NCBI GenBank assembly: GCA_030149405.1
Contig: JASBRM010000037.1
Location: 1-5,411 of the forward strand
DNA from: Neptuniibacter sp.
GTDB lineage: Bacteria; Pseudomonadota; Gammaproteobacteria; Pseudomonadales; Balneatricaceae
Reading direction: 5' to 3'
DNA: 5,411 bases
The stretch's first letter is position 1. Each line of letters starts with the position of its first letter. Below, in pieces: positions 1-5,411 of the stretch. The position numbers were made by a program, and so were the translations under genes. The notes below the pieces were generated by a model. The model was not told the DNA's origin and did no database searches. It saw nothing but the letters and a program-made list of their open reading frames with translations.

Positions 1-1
1 C

Positions 2-1000
2 TTGCTTGAACAATCGCAGATGCTGATAAACCCGGGACCCGCTTTTTACAATAAACCCATGCTCGATCTCGCTGAAAACCTCTGCCAGCACTCCGTATTT
101 GATCAGGTATTTTTTGCCAATTCAGGGGCTGAAGCTAATGAAGGGGCAATCAAACTTGCCAGAAAGTGGGGACAATTAAATAAAGATGGGGCCAACAAAA
201 TCATCACCTTCGACCAAGGATTCCATGGTCGGACTCTGGCAACCATGTCTGCTACAGGAAAAGAGAGTTTCAACAGGCTTTACGAACCCAAAGTCCCTGG
301 TTTCACCAAAGTGCCTTTCAATGATCTGGAAGCAACACAAGCCGCTATAGATAAACACACTGTGGCGATCATGCTGGAACCCGTGCAGGGAGAAGCAGGT
401 GTTATACCGGCCAAGCCTGATTTCATGAGTAGGCTCAGGACGTTATGTGATCAGCACAATCTGCTATTAATAATGGATGAGGTCCAGACCGGGATTGGCA
501 GAACCGGAACGCTGTTTTGCTATGAACACTACGGTGTTAGCCCTGACATTATGACCCTTGGAAAAGGTTTGGGCGGTGGCTTTCCAATATCAGCGCTATT
601 AACTCACAAGAAATTCAGTTGTTTTGAACCCGGAGATCAGGGTGGAACATTCAATGGCAACCCTCTTGCCTGTTCAGTGGCCAATGCCGTTTTCACCGAA
701 GTCTCTTCCACAGCATTTCTGGAAAGCAGCCAAAGCAACGCATCCTACCTGAAGAACAAGCTGGAAGGTCTGGTGAGAAAATTCAATTTTCACGGAGTAC
801 GGGGAAAGGGCATGTTATTGGCGCTTAATACAGGAGATGTGTGTGCTCCAGAGATAGTTCAACGGGCCCTTAAAGAAGGCTTGTTATTGAACGCACCAAG
901 GCCAGATACCCTGAGGTTTATGCCAGCGCTTAACACCCAAAAGGAAGCAATTAATGAGGGGATTAGAATTCTTGAACGAATCCTGGAAGAAACCATGTGA
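2..1000 (+). CDS. ArgD-like acetylornithine/aspartate-family aminotransferase, 5'-truncated
   Basis: Class III PLP-dependent aminotransferase. ArgD-type enzymes interconvert N-acetylornithine and 2-oxoglutarate with N-acetylglutamate semialdehyde and glutamate in cytoplasmic arginine metabolism. The 332 visible codons run to a TGA stop. Counting from the first full codon (TTG at 2-4), I see the cofactor-site motif SGAEAN (41-46), HGRT (75-78), LEPVQGE (125-131), DEVQTG with the PLP-ring aspartate (159-164), the Schiff-base lysine K188 in LGKGLGGG, and GGTFNGNP (214-221). Family members are about 390-400 residues, so roughly 60 N-terminal residues lie off the left edge; the TTG is not the start. 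The wording (NPGPAFYNKPM, EPGDQGGTFNGNP, LLLNAPRP) recalls an ArgD paralogue group of beta- and gammaproteobacteria rather than canonical ArgD. I therefore give no symbol, and substrate is uncertain. No other arginine gene is in the window. Confidence 0.88.
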   Translation: MLEQSQMLINPGPAFYNKPMLDLAENLCQHSVFDQVFFANSGAEANEGAIKLARKWGQLNKDGANKIITFDQGFHGRTLATMSATGKESFNRLYEPKVPGFTKVPFNDLEATQAAIDKHTVAIMLEPVQGEAGVIPAKPDFMSRLRTLCDQHNLLLIMDEVQTGIGRTGTLFCYEHYGVSPDIMTLGKGLGGGFPISALLTHKKFSCFEPGDQGGTFNGNPLACSVANAVFTEVSSTAFLESSQSNASYLKNKLEGLVRKFNFHGVRGKGMLLALNTGDVCAPEIVQRALKEGLLLNAPRPDTLRFMPALNTQKEAINEGIRILERILEETM

Positions 1001-1017
1001 GCAAACCGTCGAACAGT

Positions 1018-1045
1018 TTACCCAGAGCTCCGCTCTGGGTAATTT
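1018..1045. terminator. Intrinsic, probably bidirectional terminator between convergent genes
   Basis: A perfect 11-bp stem (1018-1028 with 1032-1042) closes a 3-base loop (TCC). It is followed on the plus strand by TTT and a T-rich stretch. It lies 17 bases after the aminotransferase stop and 22 bases beyond the leuA stop, the usual place for a shared terminator. The T tract is short, and on the minus strand the bases after the stem are not T-rich, so termination of the aminotransferase transcript is better supported than of leuA. Confidence 0.8.
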
Positions 1046-1064
1046 AACTTCTCAACTTGTTACC

Positions 1065-2726
1065 CTAGGCAACACTGACCTGAAGTTGGTTCGAGATTTT
1101 ACCAAATGCAGTCAACATCGCCTGAAGAGCGGCTGCTGAAGTGTCTTCTCGGGTTGCAACCGCATAAGACTCAAGCCCATCCACTTCGATAATAATGGCA
1201 GCTAAAGCGTTTGCATCTGTGGTGCTTTCAACTGCATGTTCATCAAAATGCATCACATCGATTGAACAACGGTATTGAGAAGCCAAAGCATTACACAGTG
1301 CTTCCAGCACGCCTACACCGCTTCCACTAAATTCGGTTTCACCGATCTGGAATTGCGCTTCTACCTGTTTGCCTTCAGTGTGCAGATCGTAGTTATTCAA
1401 TTGCCATTGTTCATCTACAGCTACGAAGTGCTGATCATACAAAGATTTAATCGCCTCTGGAGAAACCTCAATGCCCTGGTTTTCAGCCTCAGACTGAACA
1501 ATTTTACTCAAAGGAACATGCATCCACTTTGGCAGTTCGATACCATAATCTCGTTCCAGAACCAGCGCCACGCCGCCTTTACCGCTCTGGCTATTGATAC
1601 GAACAACCGCCTCATACTCGCGATTAATATCTCGAGGATCGATTGGCAGATAGGCCACATCCCAATGTATCTGATTCGTTTCAGTGTGATAGTTAACTGA
1701 TTTTCGAATGGCATCCTGATGACTGCCGGAAAAGGCTGTGTAAACCAGTTCACCCGCCCATGGATGGCGAGCAGACACAGGCAGTTCATTACAGTATTCA
1801 ACCACTTCAATAATTTCAGTGATGTCGGAGAAATCCAGTTCAGGGTCCACGCCCTGAGAGTACAGATTCATCCCCATAGTGATGATATCCATGTTCCCGG
1901 TGCGCTCGCCGTTACCCATCAGGGTGCCTTCTACACGATCAGCTCCAGCCATTACGCCCAGCTCCGCAGCAGCAACTGCACAGCCACGGTCATTGTGGGT
2001 ATGCAGGCTAATACGCACCAAGTCACGCTGTTTTAGATTGCGGCAGAAATATTCGACCTGATCCGCGAAAACATTCGGAGAGGACATTTCAACCGTAGCT
2101 GGCAGGTTAATAACGACCTTCTGACCATTTTCAGGCTTCCACTCAGCAATGATTGCATCACAAACCTCAACGGCATAATCCATCTCTGTGCCGGTAAAGC
2201 TCTCTGGAGAATACTGGAACTCCCAGTCTGTAGCTGGGTAAACTTCAGCGTATTCACGAACCCATTTTGCTCCCTGAACCGCAATGCCTTTGATCTGATC
2301 TTTGCTCATATTAAAGACCTGTTCACGTTGCACTACTGAGGTGGAGTTATACACATGAACGTTCGCTCGATGAACACCTTCAAGAGCCTCATAAGTTCGC
2401 TTGATCAACTCTTCCCGCGCCTGAGTCAAAACCTGAATAGTGACATCTTCAGGCACCATATTCTCAGTGATCAATTTACGGACAAAATCGAAATCCGGTT
2501 TGGATGCAGAAGGGAAACCGACTTCAATCTCTTTAAAACCCATTTTGACCAAAAGCTGGAACATACGGGTTTTCTGTTCAACGGACATGGGATTGATCAG
2601 AGCCTGATTACCATCGCGGAGATCCACGCTACACCAGTCAGGTGCTGTATTTATCTCTTTGTCCGGCCAGGTTCTATCGGTCAGGCGAACAGTTTCAAAA
2701 CGGCGGTATTTGCGATGGTCAAACAT
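1065..2726 (-). CDS. leuA: 2-isopropylmalate synthase
   Basis: Condenses acetyl-CoA with 2-oxoisovalerate to 2-isopropylmalate, the first committed step of leucine synthesis, in the cytoplasm. The 553-residue product is of the longer LeuA type seen in Pseudomonas and actinobacteria, and its length fits that group. The HMGL-like TIM-barrel catalytic domain (about 30-310) shows DLRDGNQ (35-41), the metal-binding HTHND (242-246) and GNGERTGN (271-278). A linker with SGSHQDAIRK (333-342) and YLPIDP (359-364) follows. The C-terminal regulatory domain (about 430-553), which binds leucine for feedback inhibition in this family, includes GSGVGVLEALCNAL (468-481). The start is the ATG at 2726; the preceding Shine-Dalgarno is weak (AGAG or GGAT within about 12 bases). 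The stop is TAG. The gene stands alone, without leuB/C/D next to it. The leader carries an intrinsic terminator (2765-2812), pointing to attenuation. Confidence 0.97.
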   Translation of the reverse strand: MFDHRKYRRFETVRLTDRTWPDKEINTAPDWCSVDLRDGNQALINPMSVEQKTRMFQLLVKMGFKEIEVGFPSASKPDFDFVRKLITENMVPEDVTIQVLTQAREELIKRTYEALEGVHRANVHVYNSTSVVQREQVFNMSKDQIKGIAVQGAKWVREYAEVYPATDWEFQYSPESFTGTEMDYAVEVCDAIIAEWKPENGQKVVINLPATVEMSSPNVFADQVEYFCRNLKQRDLVRISLHTHNDRGCAVAAAELGVMAGADRVEGTLMGNGERTGNMDIITMGMNLYSQGVDPELDFSDITEIIEVVEYCNELPVSARHPWAGELVYTAFSGSHQDAIRKSVNYHTETNQIHWDVAYLPIDPRDINREYEAVVRINSQSGKGGVALVLERDYGIELPKWMHVPLSKIVQSEAENQGIEVSPEAIKSLYDQHFVAVDEQWQLNNYDLHTEGKQVEAQFQIGETEFSGSGVGVLEALCNALASQYRCSIDVMHFDEHAVESTTDANALAAIIIEVDGLESYAVATREDTSAAALQAMLTAFGKISNQLQVSVA

Positions 2727-2764
2727 GTCTCTAATCCATTATTCAATTGTTTTACAGTGCTCTG

Positions 2765-2812
2765 AAAAGCAAAACCCGCTGTCGGGCGTTTGCTTGAAAC
2801 AATGACAGCGGG
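2765..2812 (-). terminator. Intrinsic terminator in the leuA leader (putative attenuator)
   Basis: Read on the minus strand, a perfect 9-bp GC-rich stem CCCGCTGTC / GACAGCGGG (2804-2812 with 2775-2783) is followed at once by TTTTGCTTTT (2774-2765). The 20-base loop contains a small inner stem, GTTT/AAAC (2788-2791 with 2797-2800). It ends 38 bases before the leuA start and has no gene upstream on that strand, so it most likely makes leuA transcription conditional. On the plus strand the same stem is followed by AGATTTTT, so it could also stop antisense transcription toward lrp. Confidence 0.72.
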
Positions 2813-2822
2813 AGATTTTTCA

Positions 2823-2882
2823 GTAGATACTTCTGGTATCAGTTTTCGAGTTCAGACCGGGTAGATCCTGTCGGGCTGGTAT
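2823..2882 (-). repeat. Imperfect direct repeat in the leuA leader
   Basis: Two copies of GTAGAT-N-CTGGTAT (plus-strand reading) occur at 2861-2882 (9-base spacer) and 2823-2839 (4-base spacer). On the leuA strand they read ATACCAG...ATCTAC. The nearer copy also forms a small hairpin, GATAC-CAGAA-GTATC. The farther copy encloses GCCCGACAG (2868-2876), which recurs exactly in the 3' side of the terminator (2779-2787). They could be protein-binding half-sites or parts of an RNA switch; function is unproven. Confidence 0.4.
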
Positions 2883-2905
2883 TGAACACTTGTGATGCCA
2901 ACTCC

Positions 2906-2921
2906 CTAACTGGCCGGTTAG
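2906..2921. promoter_or_regulatory. Near-perfect 16-bp dyad, possible operator
   Basis: CTAACTGGCCGGTTAG is an inverted repeat with seven of eight pairs matching; only the T/G pair at 2911/2916 breaks symmetry. It lies about 185 bases upstream of the leuA start in the control region shared with the lrp-type gene. A compact, centred dyad like this is typical of a dimeric regulator's binding site. An overlapping CTGGC/GCCAG inverted repeat extends toward 2925, so RNA folding on the leuA strand is the alternative reading. Confidence 0.4.
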
Positions 2922-2958
2922 CCAGATTATTTTTTACCCCTCAACCGATGAAGAGAAG

Positions 2959-2964
2959 TTTATA
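2959..2964 (-). promoter_or_regulatory. Candidate -10 box for leuA
   Basis: TATAAA on the minus strand matches five of six bases of the sigma-70 -10 consensus. I see no good -35 at 16-18 bases, so a promoter here would be weak or activator-dependent. If used, transcription would begin near 2951 and give a leader of about 225 bases containing the dyad, the repeats and the terminator. An alternative -10, AATAAT (2926-2931), would start transcription inside the dyad; its -35 is also poor. Confidence 0.25.
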
Positions 2965-3004
2965 GCGGCTTGAACGCAATTACCGATCTAAATTCGCCCC
3001 AAAA

Positions 3005-3074
3005 ACAAAATTTGCGCAATATTAATAAAGAAAATACACTTAAAACAAATACAAAATTGCTAATATAAATTAAA
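3005..3074. repeat. AT-rich imperfect direct repeats upstream of the lrp-type gene
   Basis: Two related segments start ACAAAATT(T)GC and continue into AATAT and then an A/T run. They lie at 3005-3029 and 3051-3074, 46 bases apart start to start. The first contains the perfect 8-bp palindrome TTGCGCAA (3012-3019). Lrp/AsnC proteins bind degenerate AT-rich sites, often several in a row at their own promoters, so autoregulation fits. No strict match to the E. coli Lrp consensus is visible. Confidence 0.35.
3012..3040 (+). promoter_or_regulatory. Candidate sigma-70 promoter of the lrp-type gene
   Basis: TTGCGC (3012-3017) and TACACT (3035-3040) each match four of six consensus bases and are separated by the ideal 17 bases. 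This predicts a start near 3047 and a 5' leader of about 30 bases. The -35 overlaps the TTGCGCAA palindrome. A better-looking TAATAT at 3061-3066 would leave only about four bases before the ATG, which would make the message nearly leaderless. Confidence 0.4.
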
Positions 3075-3076
3075 CC

Positions 3077-3559
3077 ATGAAATCGAGTATCTCTCTGGAT
3101 CGTTTTGATCTGAAAATATTGCGCGAATTACAGCATGATGGTGACCTTTCGAATCAGGATTTGGCAGAGAAAGTAGGACTCACAGCAGCCCCCTGCTCAA
3201 GAAGGGTAAAACAGTTACAGGAGTCCGGGGTGATTCGTGACAGAGTTGTGCGCCTGAATGAACGTGCGATTGATCTGAACCTGTTCGCAATTTTGCATAT
3301 CAGCATGGATAAACACATTCCTGAACGCTTCGAAACCTTCGAAAAAACGATTCAGTCACTACCAGAGGTGATGGAGTGTTATCTGATTACAGGACATGAT
3401 GCCGATTATCAGTTGAAAGTCGCGGTACCGGATATGGACCGATATCACGATATTTTGCTGGGAAAAATTACCCGAATCACAGGGGTTACAGGGGTAAAAT
3501 CAGCCTTCATAATGAGAAAGGTTGTGGACAGCACCGCCATGCCACTGGATTACATTTGA
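3077..3559 (+). CDS. Lrp/AsnC-family transcriptional regulator
   Basis: A 160-residue DNA-binding regulator of the Lrp/AsnC ('feast/famine') family, which forms dimers and octamers and often senses amino acids. An N-terminal AsnC-type winged helix-turn-helix (about 8-60) begins LDRFDLKILRELQHDGDLSN and has the expected LAEKVGLTAAPCSRRVKQL recognition region (29-47). The C-terminal RAM/AsnC effector domain (about 68-150) carries the ligand-loop pattern ITGHDADYQLKV (104-115). The tail DSTAMPL (151-157) is typical of the family, and the length is normal. The ATG is chosen because the family's conserved start of the domain follows within seven residues, although no Shine-Dalgarno precedes it. 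The gene is divergent from leuA across 350 bases, so leuA is a natural candidate target, but this is inference. The specific effector and orthologue (Lrp, BkdR or another) cannot be told from the sequence alone. Confidence 0.93.
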   Translation: MKSSISLDRFDLKILRELQHDGDLSNQDLAEKVGLTAAPCSRRVKQLQESGVIRDRVVRLNERAIDLNLFAILHISMDKHIPERFETFEKTIQSLPEVMECYLITGHDADYQLKVAVPDMDRYHDILLGKITRITGVTGVKSAFIMRKVVDSTAMPLDYI

Positions 3560-3564
3560 AACCC

Positions 3565-4026
3565 TTAATTACTCCAGATCTGGTGGGCTTGTAACAAGTT
3601 ATCGCCACAAAAGTTGTCTTCTAACTGTGCCGAATGATTTTCCAGCATGTAGGTAAGAAAGCTGGCAATAAACTTTCTCTGCTCCAGAGAACACGCCTGA
3701 TAATACTTATTTTTGTCACCATCCCAGATCAGATGAAATAAAAACTGATCCAGATAAAAATCCTCCTCGATAGTATCCAAACTGAGGCGGATAAAGGCTG
3801 GAGTGTAATAGAGCTTTCCTTCCACTGAACAGAAGCAGATTGGATCCCATGCAGGGCTGCCGAGCTCGTCCATGCCAATGGTTTTGACATCAGAATTTTT
3901 CAGGGTGCCGTTGTGCTCATCGCATTCGTCGCAATGATTGAGATCGGTAAAATTATCCGGCTTTTCCATCTTAAAAAGCCGTTCTGCCCAATCAATCCAA
4001 CGCTGATCTTTTTCTGAACGAGTCAC
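3565..4026 (-). CDS. Uncharacterised small protein with a Cys/His-rich motif
   Basis: A 153-residue, probably soluble protein with no signal peptide or membrane segment. Near the N-terminus it has HCDECDEH (31-38), a C-x2-C-x2-H pattern, followed by LGSPAWDPICFCSVEGKLYYTPAFIRLSL (55-83), with cysteines at 64 and 66. The pattern recalls a family of small bacterial proteins of unknown function (perhaps DUF6714-like, from memory and unverified). The Cys/His cluster might bind zinc, but no function can be assigned. The start is GTG at 4026, the first possible start after an in-frame TGA; an internal ATG at codon 20 is the alternative but would bring the start close to the conserved part. It begins nine bases after the response regulator's stop, so the two are probably one operon with coupled translation. 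Its stop lies five bases from the end of the convergent lrp-type gene. Confidence 0.75.
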   Translation of the reverse strand: MTRSEKDQRWIDWAERLFKMEKPDNFTDLNHCDECDEHNGTLKNSDVKTIGMDELGSPAWDPICFCSVEGKLYYTPAFIRLSLDTIEEDFYLDQFLFHLIWDGDKNKYYQACSLEQRKFIASFLTYMLENHSAQLEDNFCGDNLLQAHQIWSN

Positions 4027-4035
4027 TCACAATAC

Positions 4036-5319
4036 TCACTGTTTAACGTAAATTTTGAAGCTTTCCTGCAAGTTAAATTCCATTTCGCGAATCCGTTCTA
4101 TGGCAGTGTCATCCAGCTGTTGTTCCTCACTTAACAACATTAAACCATCATCACTGATAAGGTCGCGGCTTAACACCAATCCGGGACGAAGCTGATCACT
4201 GAATAACGCTGAGTCACTGAGGGTATCACCCCCTTGTGACAATTCTTCAACCACCTCAGCCAATACGGATACCACATCCTGATTATAGCGTTCTTTAGCC
4301 GTTTCACTCAGATATTCCAGAGCCTCAGTTGTGCTGTAACGCCGGTCGGAATACAAACCAAAGATCAGTTCCAGATAGTCACTGATTACACACAAAACCT
4401 GCGCCCTGAACTTGATTTGCCCTTGCTCCAGACCATTCGGATAACCACTGCCATCAAGATACTCTTTATGTTGCAGAATAATCTGACCTGCAGGATACAG
4501 GGGCTTAACCATCAGACAAGCAGCATTAGCTAATACTGGATGCTGATGGTAAACGCGCTGCTGCGCCGGGTTCAGGTTTAAGTATGGGACATTGATCAGG
4601 TAATCCTGAAAGCTCAGTTTACCAATATGACGAAGTTGCCAGGCATAATAGAGCTGCTTGCGCTCTTTGTCGGTAAGATCCACCTTGCCAGCCACACCAA
4701 TCATTAACTTATTCAGTTTGCGGTTATCATCCGAGGCTTTTATGCCCAGGCGTCGTGCAGTCAGGTTCGAGAACATTCGCACAATTGAACGATAGCTGCC
4801 TTTAAGTCGTTTATTGGCAACCTGCAACATTTCTGTCCGCTCTGCGACTTTAACTTCCAAAGCTTCATTCAATTGCTGTAACTGCCGATTTTTTTCTTCT
4901 GTTTCCCGTTGCAGCCTTTCATTTTCAAACTCAAGTTGCCTGATCTTGATCGCTTTCTTTACGACCTTAACAACATCCTCATCATTCCAGGGCTTTTGCA
5001 TGAAACGACTGACTTTACCTTTATTGATCGCATCTATAGTGGACTGGGCATCGGCATAACCGGTTAGAACAATGCGTTCAATATCAGGCTTTTGTTTTGC
5101 AACCTCTTCAAGAAAACACTCGCCACTCATCTCCGGCATGCGCATATCACTAATAATCAGATCTACTGTTACAGTATCCAGATCTTCAAGGGCGGCAATC
5201 GGGGATTCATAAGTTATGACATTGCAGCCGATGCGGCGAATCAGCCTTTTTAAAGCGTTTAATATAGCGACTTCATCATCCACCAGCATCACAGTGAAAT
5301 TTTTATTATCCTTCTCCAC
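4036..5319 (-). CDS. Response regulator with receiver, coiled-coil and degenerate HD-GYP domains
   Basis: A 427-residue cytoplasmic two-component output protein. In numbering from the GTG start, the receiver domain (about 8-125) has the acidic pair D14-D15, phospho-acceptor D58 in [10 protein letters not shown], switch threonine T86 and conserved K109 in FMQKPW. A charged, heptad-like coiled coil follows (about 125-175). An HD-GYP region (about 220-340) keeps HQHP (258-261), [15 protein letters not shown] (283-297) and the aspartate of ISDYLEL (D314). HD-GYP enzymes hydrolyse cyclic di-GMP, but here the signature LHDIGK reads LRHIGK (229-234), so the metal-binding HD pair is lost and one of the later paired histidines is a glutamine. 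Catalysis is doubtful. The C-terminal tail ([10 protein letters not shown], about 378-387) resembles the 'PGMvLArDl' module of similar regulators. GTG is chosen for its ideal ribosome site. The frame stays open upstream into DnaA-like sequence. No partner histidine kinase is in the window. Confidence 0.85.
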   Translation of the reverse strand: MEKDNKNFTVMLVDDEVAILNALKRLIRRIGCNVITYESPIAALEDLDTVTVDLIISDMRMPEMSGECFLEEVAKQKPDIERIVLTGYADAQSTIDAINKGKVSRFMQKPWNDEDVVKVVKKAIKIRQLEFENERLQRETEEKNRQLQQLNEALEVKVAERTEMLQVANKRLKGSYRSIVRMFSNLTARRLGIKASDDNRKLNKLMIGVAGKVDLTDKERKQLYYAWQLRHIGKLSFQDYLINVPYLNLNPAQQRVYHQHPVLANAACLMVKPLYPAGQIILQHKEYLDGSGYPNGLEQGQIKFRAQVLCVISDYLELIFGLYSDRRYSTTEALEYLSETAKERYNQDVVSVLAEVVEELSQGGDTLSDSALFSDQLRPGLVLSRDLISDDGLMLLSEEQQLDDTAIERIREMEFNLQESFKIYVKQ

Positions 5320-5325
5320 ACTTTT

Positions 5326-5331
5326 CTCCTT
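5326..5331 (-). promoter_or_regulatory. Ribosome binding site that fixes the response-regulator start
   Basis: AAGGAG on the minus strand lies six bases before the GTG at 5317-5319. It is the strongest Shine-Dalgarno in the window. It places the start eight residues before the first receiver strand (TVMLVDDE), as usual for such proteins, and argues against the ATG at 5404-5406, which belongs to the DnaA-like fragment. Confidence 0.75.
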
Positions 5332-5336
5332 ATTGT

Positions 5337-5411
5337 GATCACGACCACCAAAGGCATCGCCAATTTCCGGCAGACTGTGGCTGGTCAGTTCCTTGGCCAG
5401 CGCCATGGCAA
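5337..5411 (-). pseudogene. dnaA: dnaA fragment (DnaA domain IV), broken at a GATC site
   Basis: Minus-strand translation gives [25 protein letters not shown], matching the DnaA domain IV signature region that recognises the DnaA box at the replication origin. From memory, E. coli DnaA differs only by N for S across the 24 residues from MALAKEL to GGRDH. The match extends through the Ala codon before the ATG to the window edge, so the ATG is internal and the rest of dnaA lies outside. After GGRDH, the invariant TTVLHAC and the last 30 or so DnaA residues are missing; the sequence becomes NKEKS and runs into the response regulator's ribosome site. The break coincides with GATC at 5337-5340 (within TGATCA). 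I count 44 G/C in 75 bases (59%), higher than the flanking gene appears. This is probably a chimeric join. A true truncated copy is possible. Confidence 0.8.

Noticed and set aside
1275..1700. 141-codon plus-strand ORF opposite leuA
   Set aside because: It is a shadow of leuA: no recognisable protein, no ribosome site, and the opposite strand encodes a full, well-conserved enzyme. The other ORFs inside leuA and the response regulator fail for the same reasons.
2839..2889. GTG-start, 16-residue ORF in the leuA leader, considered as an attenuation leader peptide
   Set aside because: It has only one leucine codon and no run of Leu, Ile or Val. The possible ribosome site (GGGAG) is about 12 bases from the start, too far to be convincing.
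2943..2981. TTG-start minus-strand mini-ORF ending in two Leu codons, Phe, Ile, Gly
   Set aside because: It has no ribosome site and a poor start codon, and it overlaps the candidate -10 box. Two leucines are too few to call it a leader peptide.
3061..3066. TAATAT as the -10 box of the lrp-type gene
   Set aside because: Transcription would start about four bases before the ATG and no good -35 lies 17 bases upstream. The 3012-3040 pair is better spaced.
3574..3584. Palindrome CAGATCTG near the end of the small unknown gene, considered as another GATC chimeric junction
   Set aside because: It is inside the final codons of the unknown gene, and I see no change of protein family or base composition across it.
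5320..5406. ATG at 5404-5406 as the start of a 456-residue response regulator
   Set aside because: The extra residues are DnaA domain IV sequence that continues beyond the ATG. The GTG at 5317-5319 has an ideal AAGGAG site and a normal distance to the receiver domain.

Overview
The window looks like chromosomal DNA of a gammaproteobacterium, probably a marine or Oceanospirillales-like lineage. This is inferred from protein style and a GC content I judge to be in the mid-40s percent; I ran no search. There is no phage, transposon, CRISPR, tRNA or rRNA signal.

Layout: (1) 1-1000, plus strand: 3' part of an ArgD-like, PLP-dependent acetylornithine-type aminotransferase, cut by the left edge. 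(2) 1018-1045: a strong hairpin terminator in the gap between convergent genes. (3) 1065-2726, minus strand: complete leuA, 2-isopropylmalate synthase, the committed step of leucine synthesis. (4) 2727-3076: a 350-base gene-free control region between the divergent leuA and lrp-type genes. It holds an intrinsic terminator inside the leuA leader (a likely attenuator), leader repeats, a near-perfect dyad, and AT-rich direct repeats around a plausible promoter for the regulator. (5) 3077-3559, plus strand: an Lrp/AsnC-family regulator. (6) 3565-4026, minus strand: a small uncharacterised protein with a Cys/His-rich motif. (7) 4036-5319, minus strand: a response regulator with receiver, coiled-coil and degenerate HD-GYP domains, nine bases upstream of gene 6 and probably co-transcribed with it. 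(8) 5337-5411, minus strand: a fragment of dnaA (domain IV) ending abruptly at a GATC site, in frame with the response regulator.

How the genes relate: the left half is amino-acid metabolism. An Lrp-type, probably amino-acid-responsive regulator faces away from leuA and may regulate itself, leuA or both. The right half is a two-gene signalling unit. The DnaA fragment does not belong to it functionally. Its base composition (about 59% GC over 75 bases) and the break at GATC suggest a clone or assembly chimera. A real truncation or rearrangement is the alternative.

I found no convincing new multi-gene system. The items most worth a second look are the dnaA/response-regulator junction, the HD-GYP domain that has lost its HD pair, the leuA leader terminator with no leucine-rich leader peptide, and the unknown Cys/His protein coupled to the signalling gene.
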